A DNA stretch of 5,016 bases. Origin: an uncultured Lachnospiraceae bacterium. GTDB lineage: Bacteria > Bacillota_A > Clostridia > Lachnospirales > Lachnospiraceae. The notes under the pieces are model-generated. The model was not told the origin of the DNA and made no database searches. It was given only the letters and a program-made list of their open reading frames with translations. Of the stretch, positions 1 to 5,016 are shown one piece after another (position 1 is the first letter of the stretch; each line of letters starts with the position of its first letter). A program made the translations under genes and the position numbers. The DNA lies in NCBI GenBank assembly GCA_902787595.1, contig CADAHD010000180.1, forward strand, positions 1 to 5,016. Reading direction: 5' to 3'.

Positions 1-808
1 CTTTGGAGAGGATCTCTCTGGTCAGGTAAAGCCCTATTCCCACTCCCTCTTCCTGCTGAACTTCTTCGCTTCTGAAAAATCTTCCGAATATACTTGTGGC
101 ATCCTCTTCCGTGATACCGCTTCCTTCGTCAGTAACATGTATCTGCGCATACATATCCGTTTCCGTAATATATACTTCTATTTTCCCGCCCTCGGGCGAA
201 TATTTAACGGCATTATCCAGAACATTTACCAGTGCTTCTGTCGTCCACTTCATATCAAATACCGCTTCTGTCATACTCTCGGAAGGATCAGGGATCACAA
301 ATGATATGTTTCTCAATTTAGCTTTCTGCTTTACAGCCGCTACTGACGACTCAAGCAGTTCTCCGACCGGAGATCTCTGCGCCTTTACCTCAAGCGTGCC
401 GCTTTCAAGTCTTGAGAGCTTGGTCAGCGAATCAACAAGAAATTCAAGCCTCTGATCCTGCCGGGTTATTTCGTCCGCATACTTTTTTATCCTGTTCAGG
501 GATATCTGAATATCACCGTAAGCATTACCGTTTAGCTTATCTATCTCTTCACGGAGAAGCTCGGTATACATTTTTATATTTGTCATCGGCGTCTTTGTCT
601 GATGCGATATATCAGAAATGAACTGCTCAAGCCTGTGCCTTTCGGCCTCCAGATTCTGAGCGGAGATCGCTGATGTTCCAAGAAATTCTTTCCACTTGGA
701 TTCAAGCCTCGACAGCTTTGTTTCATCGTAGTTACTCTCCACGAATCTGCCGTCCATTGCTTCATCCAGCATCTTTTCCAGTCTGTCGATCGTTCTGTTT
801 CCCAGCAT
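1..808 (-). CDS. Soluble sensor histidine kinase (C-terminal end cut by window edge)
   Basis: This is the kinase of a two-component pair: it should autophosphorylate on a histidine using ATP and pass the phosphate to the regulator encoded just upstream. The 269 codons visible show a HisKA H-box reading SDISHQTKTP with the phosphoacceptor at His69. The HATPase_c boxes follow in order: N box NVLDNAVKYS (about 195-204), G1 DEGSGI (227-232), F box IFGRFF (240-245) and G2 GVGIGL (255-260). Only the last residues should be missing beyond position 1. The ATG at 808 is the first usable start in frame. It lies 20 bases after the regulator stop, with a weak GGA about 5 bases ahead. No transmembrane, HAMP or PAS segment precedes the H-box, only about 60 charged, probably helical residues. 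The kinase is therefore cytoplasmic and needs a partner to sense anything outside the cell. From memory, a family of short Lachnospiraceae kinases with this layout exists, often next to ABC transporters. The substrate signal is unknown. Confidence 0.93.
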   Translation of the reverse strand, partial: MLGNRTIDRLEKMLDEAMDGRFVESNYDETKLSRLESKWKEFLGTSAISAQNLEAERHRLEQFISDISHQTKTPMTNIKMYTELLREEIDKLNGNAYGDIQISLNRIKKYADEITRQDQRLEFLVDSLTKLSRLESGTLEVKAQRSPVGELLESSVAAVKQKAKLRNISFVIPDPSESMTEAVFDMKWTTEALVNVLDNAVKYSPEGGKIEVYITETDMYAQIHVTDEGSGITEEDATSIFGRFFRSEEVQQEEGVGIGLYLTREILSK

Positions 809-828
809 GATTTTCCAACACAGCTTTC

Positions 829-1533
829 TTATTCGAATTTATATCCCTGTCCATACACAGTACTTATGTGTTTTTCTTTGCATCCGGCTTCGATCTTGCT
901 GCGCAATCTGTTCACGGTAACAGACAGGGCGTTCTCCTCTACGTACTCTCCGCTGTCTCCCCAAAGCCTTTCTATAAGCGTATCTCTGGTAAGGATAAGT
1001 CCCCTGTTATCTAAAAAGATCTTTAGAAGTCTCTGCTCGTTTACGCTTAAGAATATTTCCTGATCGCCCTTACTGAAGCAGAGCTTATCAAAATCAAAGA
1101 TCATATCCTCTATCTTATATACATTTGAAGCTCCTTCCTTATCAGCCGGCGTTTCATGCTGCTGTGAGATCCTGCTTCTTCTTATCAATGCGTTCACCCT
1201 TGCTCTTAAAACCGCAAGGCTGAATGGCTTGGTAAGGAAATCATCCGCTCCGATAGTCAGCCCTGTTACTTCATCTATCTCCAGATCGTTGGCTGTCAGT
1301 ATCAGCACAGCCACATCACTTTTTTCACGTACGTATTTAAGATAATCATATCCTATCCCGTCCGGAAGATTCAGATCGAGTATGATAAGACTTAACTCAG
1401 TCCCATACTTATCAAATCCTTTCTTTGCGTTTCCTATTGTGTGTTCCCTGTAAAAAACATCATCCACATCAGCAAGAGATATGGATATTCCCTCACTGAG
1501 TGCTTTATCATCCTCAACTATCTGTATTCCCAT
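829..1533 (-). CDS. OmpR/PhoB-family response regulator
   Basis: This is a DNA-binding response regulator of 234 residues, the usual length for the OmpR/PhoB family. The receiver domain (about 1-117) has the acidic pair Asp8/Asp9, the phosphoacceptor Asp53 in ILDLNLPDG, the switch Thr80 in LILTAND and Lys102 in the TKPF motif, so every residue needed for phosphotransfer is present. A short linker (about 118-138) leads to a winged-helix domain with the recognition segment VTVNRLRSKIE (about 205-215) and a C-terminal wing ending in VYGQGYKF. The start at 1533 has purine-rich AAAGGG and GGGA stretches within 5 to 16 bases upstream. It begins 19 bases after the DUF4037 stop and ends 20 bases before the kinase start, so it is co-transcribed with both. 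Its targets are not visible here. Candidates are the promoter at the head of this operon or a transporter operon beyond position 1. Confidence 0.96.
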   Translation of the reverse strand: MGIQIVEDDKALSEGISISLADVDDVFYREHTIGNAKKGFDKYGTELSLIILDLNLPDGIGYDYLKYVREKSDVAVLILTANDLEIDEVTGLTIGADDFLTKPFSLAVLRARVNALIRRSRISQQHETPADKEGASNVYKIEDMIFDFDKLCFSKGDQEIFLSVNEQRLLKIFLDNRGLILTRDTLIERLWGDSGEYVEENALSVTVNRLRSKIEAGCKEKHISTVYGQGYKFE

Positions 1534-1552
1534 AGTTCCCTTTCCCTTTACT

Positions 1553-2488
1553 TCAAACTGTCATCTCGTCAACATATGCTTCAAGATACAGATCACCATT
1601 TTTAGTAAGACCGGTTCCGCGCATCATGGCTACGATAAGTGACGCCATCTCCTCAGCAGCGGAAACTACCCTGTCCTTATAATTAGGTCTGGCCGGATGA
1701 TACCTGGTATTTTCCCAGGCAGACAGTTTTATGTCAGTGTTCGCAAGTTCCTGTATCTTATCAGCATATTCTCCGTCTAGATCCAGATCTTTCAGCGCTC
1801 TGTATGTCCATTTATAATACGGCGGATATTCCTTCTTCATAAGGAAAAACAGTTCCATGGCAGCTTCCAGGCCTTTGGTTTTGCAGATCCCTGCTGCTAC
1901 AGTATCCCTTCTCACCATACAGCGTGAATAGTTTACCTGTAGTGCCGATGCATATTCGTGCAGCTTTTCAGCTATACGGCGTCTCCAAACCCTGTCCGGA
2001 TAATACGAAAGAAGAAGCTTTCTGAAAGCACTGAAAATACCGGGATCATCTCTGAAAACCATACCGTTTGTCGCCGTCTTTAAGCAGCTGTGGTCTAAAG
2101 CATACCATTGTGCTTCCGTCATCTGACAGTTTGTGGTATCACAATCGATCTGCAGGATATTCGAGTAAAAGTCATGAATGGTCATGACACCTCTGCGCTC
2201 TTTAAGCCTACGGGTATAAAACGACCTTTCTTCACTATCAACAAGCTTATCATATGCCCGGGCAAGCTCATGACCAAATATCTTCATATCTTCGTCCGTG
2301 ATCCATAGGCATACACCCGTGCCAAAGTCATGATCACGTGATATCAGATCATCATAGCCAAAGCAGTCAGAGCCTTCTCCCGCTATACCGACAGCTATGC
2401 GGCTCTCATATGCCCCAAAATCCGTACGGATCATATCCGCAACGTATTCATCATAGAATCGTCTGTTTTTATCTATCACTTCCGACAT
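1553..2488 (-). CDS. DUF4037 domain protein, nucleotidyltransferase-like
   Basis: This 311-residue soluble protein resembles the DUF4037 family, whose function is not established. Near its N-terminus it has a pattern of the nucleotidyltransferase (Pol beta-like) fold: a glycine-serine turn (GEGSD, Gly39-Ser40) followed about 12 residues later by an acidic pair in RDHDFG (Asp52 and Asp54). A possible third carboxylate lies in the strand LQIDCD (Asp115 or Asp117). The rest is mostly helical and rich in Arg, Lys and Tyr (for example YYPDRVWRRR, about 162-171), and may form the substrate-binding part. No signal peptide or membrane helix is seen. The ATG at 2488 lies 6 bases after the stop of the mini membrane protein, which suggests translational coupling; AAGTGA about 8 bases upstream is a weak ribosome site. 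The fold and acidic pair suggest transfer of a nucleotide onto a small molecule or protein. The substrate cannot be read from the sequence. Confidence 0.88.
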   Translation of the reverse strand: MSEVIDKNRRFYDEYVADMIRTDFGAYESRIAVGIAGEGSDCFGYDDLISRDHDFGTGVCLWITDEDMKIFGHELARAYDKLVDSEERSFYTRRLKERRGVMTIHDFYSNILQIDCDTTNCQMTEAQWYALDHSCLKTATNGMVFRDDPGIFSAFRKLLLSYYPDRVWRRRIAEKLHEYASALQVNYSRCMVRRDTVAAGICKTKGLEAAMELFFLMKKEYPPYYKWTYRALKDLDLDGEYADKIQELANTDIKLSAWENTRYHPARPNYKDRVVSAAEEMASLIVAMMRGTGLTKNGDLYLEAYVDEMTV

Positions 2489-2494
2489 AGTCTA

Positions 2495-2803
2495 TCACTT
2501 TTTTCCCGGTCCTTCCACTCCCCTGCTGTTCATGTCAATACGCACCTTTCTGCGGGCAATTATTATTATCCCTGTCACAAGCAAAATAAAGCCTGCAATT
2601 ATTGATACATACACCGGAAGCCCAAGCTTTCCGGCCAGGAAAACAGCCGTCGGGCCATCTGCCCCGCCAATGATCGATATGTTTGATGGTACATTAGATC
2701 TGATCTTTAATAATGCTGCCACTCCTGCAACAGACAATATGATACCTGCGGCCAGTAAAACAATACCTGCGGCCAGTAAAACAATACCTGCGACTTTTCT
2801 CAT
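2495..2803 (-). CDS. Two-helix mini membrane protein with OadB-type GGADGPT signature
   Basis: This 102-residue protein has two predicted membrane helices, about residues 4-32 and 64-84, and a basic C-terminal tail (ARRKVRI, then GPGKK). Between the helices lies SIIGGADGPTAVFLAGKLG (about 43-61). It matches the GGADGPT signature of the beta subunit of sodium-pumping decarboxylases (OadB/GcdB/MmdB), where the aspartate of this region is believed to take part in sodium translocation. Here that residue is Asp49. A full beta subunit is some 370-430 residues with many helices, so this cannot be a complete pump and no decarboxylase partner is nearby. Automatic annotation would probably call it a decarboxylase beta subunit, which would mislead. 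The first helix contains AGIVLLA twice in tandem, encoded by an exact 21-base repeat. The ATG at 2803 has AAAGG 7 bases upstream, which supports expression. It starts about 40 bases after the radical SAM stop. It could be a reduced paralogue, a regulator of ion flux or a membrane partner of the kinase; the role is unknown. Confidence 0.85.
   Translation of the reverse strand: MRKVAGIVLLAAGIVLLAAGIILSVAGVAALLKIRSNVPSNISIIGGADGPTAVFLAGKLGLPVYVSIIAGFILLVTGIIIIARRKVRIDMNSRGVEGPGKK
2742..2792. repeat. 21-base in-frame tandem repeat (about 2.4 copies)
   Basis: Two perfect 21-base copies (2742-2762 and 2763-2783) are followed by 9 more matching bases to 2792. The unit is a whole number of codons and encodes AGIVLLA twice on the minus strand inside the first membrane helix of the mini membrane protein. 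The copies are identical at every base, including third codon positions, so the duplication is recent or kept uniform by slippage. A further, diverged AGIILS-like stretch follows in the protein. Confidence 0.97.
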
Positions 2804-2843
2804 TATTTATCCTTTCTCAATATCAGAAGCCTTGATACAGAGA

Positions 2844-4586
2844 TCAATGTGATCTGATCCCCGGTATGATCCGTGCATCCCCGGTCAGAGGATCCCTTTG
2901 TGAATAATCAAACAACACATAGTATTCTCCGGCTTCCTTCACTTCTTCTTTCAGATCTTCCCATACCGGATAGGAAAACAGCTCGATATGCGTCATCCCT
3001 GACAGCGCTTTGGCGTCATGACCGCTCAATCCCGGCAGGTATTTCCTTGTCCTTTCTTCATTCCTGTAAAAGTCGTGTTTAAATGTTTTATATGTATCCG
3101 CCGTCAGCGGTCTGCAGAACGCCGGGCGTGTTTTCATATTTTCCCGCAGATACAGATCGCAGGTTAATGCGTCGGCATACAATACGCTTTTTCCCGGATC
3201 ATACTTCTCCGCAAATGCTAACAGCACTTCATAACGATAAGCTCTGGAGGGACTGTTCAGAAAGTAGCCGTTTTGTTCATAGTATTCCGCCAGCGTCTCA
3301 AACATCGCAAACGGTGAATCAAAAACCCGTTCCAGATACCGCAGGGTATTTACAAACTGATTGCTGTTGTAATACAGTTCCACCATCTCTTCGATCTTTT
3401 TCAGACGGATCACATCCGCATAAGAAAGCCACTTTGTATATAATACTTCGTAGGGCGGCTTCTTTGTATATGCGATACCAAACTCTTCTGTCTGCTGCGA
3501 TATGGGTGTACCGCTCAGTACTTTCAAAAATCCCAGCTGCAGCTGATCCGGATGCATCGCATATACACGGTCAAAGGATCTTCCGAAACTCTCATAGTCT
3601 TCATACGGAAGCCCGGCTATCAGATCCAGATGCTGATGGATATTATGATTCTTTTTTATCGATGCAACCACTTCTTCCAAACGCGCAAGATCCATCCGGC
3701 GGCAGATCGCATCCAGTGTCTGCGGATTAGCAGACTGCACTCCGATCTCCAGCTGCACCAGCCCCGGACGCATCTTTGCAAGTAATGTGATCTCATCCTC
3801 CCGGAGTATATCCGCCGATATCTCAAAATGGAAATTTGTTATACCGTTGTCATGCTCAAAGATATGCTGCCAGATCGCCATCGCGTGTTCATGTACGCAG
3901 TTGAAGGTTCTGTCCACAAACTTTACCTGCGGCACCTTGTTTTCCAAAAAGAAATCGAGTTCTTTTTTAACCAGTTCAAGGCTCCGAAGCCTTAGCTTTT
4001 TCTCGATAGATGATAAACAATAACTGCACCTGTAAGGGCAGCCCCTGCTGCTTTCATAGTAAATGATACGGTTGCGGAAGTTTTCCGTACTGCTATACAA
4101 AAAAGGGATAGTATCCAGATCTGTGATATCCCGCTGTGCCGTAAATCCTGTGGAAAGATACAATCCTGCCACCGTTGTAAAGTCTGCTGTATCCCTGCTC
4201 TGATATCTCTCCAGTAATTCCCGGAAAGTAGCTTCGCCTTCACCGATCATGATCCCCGTCAGCTGCGGATATTGTTCAAAGATCCGCTCCGGATGGTAAC
4301 TGACCTGCGGGCCTCCCAGCCACAGGTCTGTATCCGGCAATATCTTGGGCAGGTCATCCAGCAGTTTTGTGATCATCTCCCAGTTCCATATATAGCAGGA
4401 CAATCCGATCACATCCGGTCTGCGCTCGTAGATCTGTGCAAGGATATCCTCACTCCGCTGATTGATGGTAAACTCCGCGATCTCCATGGCATCTGCATAT
4501 TTATCTTCCGAATACGCATACAGCGAATAGACCGCCGGATTTGAATGTATATATTTTGCATTCACCGCAACCAGTAAAAAAGTCAA
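2844..4586 (-). CDS. B12-binding radical SAM protein with DUF4080 domain
   Basis: This is a radical SAM enzyme of about 580 residues. The N-terminal part (about 1-145) looks like a cobalamin-binding domain of the B12-binding radical SAM class, starting LLVAVNAKYIHSNPAV and containing WLGGP (about 89-93) and the IGEGEATF motif (about 114-121). The radical SAM core follows, with the 4Fe-4S motif RGCPYRCSYC (Cys183, Cys187, Cys190) and later LEIGVQS and DLIAGLPYED segments typical of the barrel. The last 200 or so residues match the DUF4080 extension. I moved the start to a TTG at 4586. A strong GGAGGG at 4597-4592 lies 5 bases before it, and this puts the family's usual N-terminus (short, then LLVAxNAKYIHSN) at residue 1. 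The longer alternative at 4607 is also TTG and would add seven residues containing the Shine-Dalgarno. The reaction is unknown. Class members include methyltransferases and ring-forming enzymes, but DUF4080 members lack an assigned substrate. It is the first gene after the promoter at 4657-4685. Confidence 0.94.
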   Translation of the reverse strand: MTFLLVAVNAKYIHSNPAVYSLYAYSEDKYADAMEIAEFTINQRSEDILAQIYERRPDVIGLSCYIWNWEMITKLLDDLPKILPDTDLWLGGPQVSYHPERIFEQYPQLTGIMIGEGEATFRELLERYQSRDTADFTTVAGLYLSTGFTAQRDITDLDTIPFLYSSTENFRNRIIYYESSRGCPYRCSYCLSSIEKKLRLRSLELVKKELDFFLENKVPQVKFVDRTFNCVHEHAMAIWQHIFEHDNGITNFHFEISADILREDEITLLAKMRPGLVQLEIGVQSANPQTLDAICRRMDLARLEEVVASIKKNHNIHQHLDLIAGLPYEDYESFGRSFDRVYAMHPDQLQLGFLKVLSGTPISQQTEEFGIAYTKKPPYEVLYTKWLSYADVIRLKKIEEMVELYYNSNQFVNTLRYLERVFDSPFAMFETLAEYYEQNGYFLNSPSRAYRYEVLLAFAEKYDPGKSVLYADALTCDLYLRENMKTRPAFCRPLTADTYKTFKHDFYRNEERTRKYLPGLSGHDAKALSGMTHIELFSYPVWEDLKEEVKEAGEYYVLFDYSQRDPLTGDARIIPGIRSH

Positions 4587-4591
4587 TTGCA

Positions 4592-4597
4592 CCCTCC
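4592..4597 (-). promoter_or_regulatory. Strong Shine-Dalgarno deciding the radical SAM start
   Basis: On the minus strand the sequence reads GGAGGG, then 5 bases, then TTG at 4586. This is near-consensus for anti-Shine-Dalgarno pairing and optimally spaced. The alternative TTG at 4607 has only a weak GAGAG about 10 bases upstream. The site therefore supports a TTG start at 4586. Confidence 0.85.
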
Positions 4598-4628
4598 GAA
4601 AATCCAAACTATATGGTATCTCTCATAA

Positions 4629-4653
4629 CCGGCATAATGCATTATTACGCCGG
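4629..4653. promoter_or_regulatory. Near-perfect 25-base inverted repeat at predicted transcript start
   Basis: Arms of 10 bases, CCGGCATAAT and ATTACGCCGG on the plus strand, pair with a single A/C mismatch around a 5-base centre. The repeat begins 3 bases past the -10 box, so it spans the predicted start site and the first 20 or so transcribed bases. No T-run follows in either direction, so it is not a convincing intrinsic terminator. It may be an operator for a dimeric repressor or a stem-loop at the 5' end of the mRNA. Confidence 0.7.
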
Positions 4654-4656
4654 ATA

Positions 4657-4685
4657 ATTATAACACAGATCAGAAACATAGTCAT
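4657..4685 (-). promoter_or_regulatory. Sigma-A type promoter for the five-gene operon
   Basis: Reading the minus strand, an ATGACT -35 box (4685-4680, 4 of 6 to TTGACA) is separated by exactly 17 bases from a perfect TATAAT -10 box (4662-4657). A TG one base before the -10 makes it an extended -10. The start site is predicted near 4650, giving a leader of about 64 bases before the TTG start at 4586. The -35 lies 12 bases past the stop of the upstream AadE-like gene. Confidence 0.8.
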
Positions 4686-4697
4686 TGCAGACTATAA

Positions 4698-5016
4698 CTA
4701 TAGTATACGAATGCTTTTCGCATTTACATCCATTTCTTTCACAATATTGAAATATTTGAAACTATTATCGGCTTCCTGCCTGTCAAAAACGAAACCGCCG
4801 TGTTCTGCCACCCACTTTGAAGTATCATAGAACAATCTGCACATGATCTCCACGGCTTTCCACATGTCATCTGCTGCAGCACTGCAATAAGTATCCAGAT
4901 AGTTTTTCCATTCTTCCTCTGACAGCCATTTATTCATATACTTTCCCGATTTTCCTACGCTGACGGAATAAGCGGTCATCTCACCGATCTTCCAGGAGAG
5001 CATCGTTTCAAGCTGC
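4698..5016 (-). CDS. aadE: ANT(6)/AadE-like aminoglycoside 6-nucleotidyltransferase, C-terminal end
   Basis: Only the last 105 or so codons are in the window; the frame stays open through the edge at 5016, so the gene starts outside. The segment MLSWKIG.MTAYSVSVGKSGKYMNKWL, followed by an EEWKNYLDTYCSA stretch and a helical tail, matches my recollection of the C-terminal domain of streptomycin 6-adenylyltransferases (WHIGIxTNFSVSVGKSGKYM in ANT(6)-Ia). These enzymes move AMP from ATP to position 6 of streptomycin. The nucleotidyltransferase active site lies in the missing N-terminal half, so activity cannot be judged. Many chromosomal members in clostridia are annotated this way without proven resistance. 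The ORF ends with TAG at 4698. No terminator separates it from the downstream promoter, so some readthrough into the operon is possible. The gene symbol marks the family only. Confidence 0.88.
   Translation of the reverse strand, partial: QLETMLSWKIGEMTAYSVSVGKSGKYMNKWLSEEEWKNYLDTYCSAAADDMWKAVEIMCRLFYDTSKWVAEHGGFVFDRQEADNSFKYFNIVKEMDVNAKSIRIL

Noticed and set aside
96..455. Plus-strand open frame opposite the histidine kinase
   Set aside because: The minus strand encodes the N, G1 and F boxes of a kinase here. The plus-strand product is Ser-rich and looks like an antisense shadow.
2495..2803. Functional sodium-pumping decarboxylase beta subunit
   Set aside because: It has only two helices in 102 residues and lacks the remaining conserved regions and partner subunits.
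2532..2852. Plus-strand open frame opposite the mini membrane protein
   Set aside because: It mirrors the minus-strand gene, including the 21-base repeat read backwards. The minus-strand frame has the ribosome site, operon context and the GGADGPT motif.
3083..3730. Long plus-strand open frame of 215 codons opposite the radical SAM gene
   Set aside because: It lies wholly antisense to a clearly recognised enzyme, has low-complexity His/Ser/Pro-rich composition, and no good ribosome site or family resemblance.
4609..4626. Five-codon leader ORF (ATG to TAG) ahead of the radical SAM gene
   Set aside because: It has no ribosome site and is too short to judge; nothing suggests an attenuation leader.
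4629..4653. Intrinsic terminator for the AadE-like gene
   Set aside because: The stem is good but is followed by TTATGAG rather than a T-run on the minus strand, and by no T-run on the plus strand.
4691..4704. Short palindrome ACTATA-AC-TATAGT over the AadE-like stop codon
   Set aside because: Six-base AT-rich arms are expected by chance, and there is no supporting context.

Overview
The window reads as a compact piece of a Firmicutes chromosome, most likely from a Lachnospiraceae-type gut clostridium. The grounds are protein resemblance recalled from memory: a DUF4080 radical SAM protein, a DUF4037 protein, a histidine kinase with an HQTKTP H-box and no membrane segment, and an AadE-like protein. 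Moderate GC and AGGAGG-type ribosome binding sites fit this. No database search was run, so the taxonomic call is inference.

Every supported gene is on the minus strand, so transcription runs from high to low coordinates. In that order: the 3' end of an ANT(6)/AadE-family aminoglycoside nucleotidyltransferase-like gene (4698-5016, cut by the window edge); a roughly 110-base intergenic region with a good promoter (-35 at 4680-4685, extended -10 at 4657-4662) and a near-perfect 25-base inverted repeat at the predicted transcript start; a B12-binding/DUF4080 radical SAM protein (2844-4586, start revised to a TTG behind a strong Shine-Dalgarno); a 102-residue two-helix membrane protein carrying the GGADGPT signature of sodium-pump decarboxylase beta subunits (2495-2803); a DUF4037 nucleotidyltransferase-like protein (1553-2488); an OmpR/PhoB-type response regulator (829-1533); and a soluble histidine kinase (1-808, C-terminal end cut by the window edge).

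The five genes below the promoter are separated by about 40, 6, 19 and 20 bases. I see no terminator in any gap, so they look like one operon. The kinase and regulator form a two-component pair. The kinase has no visible transmembrane or sensory domain, so it must take its signal from another protein or from the cytoplasm. Such kinases often sit beside FtsX-type ABC transporters, and the gene beyond position 1 deserves a look. The most unusual member is the mini membrane protein, which keeps one signature loop of a large sodium-pump subunit and has an in-frame 21-base tandem duplication in its first helix. Its link with the radical SAM protein, the DUF4037 protein and the two-component pair is not something I recognise as a described system. 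No RNA genes, CRISPR arrays, insertion sequences or origins are visible, and coding density is very high.
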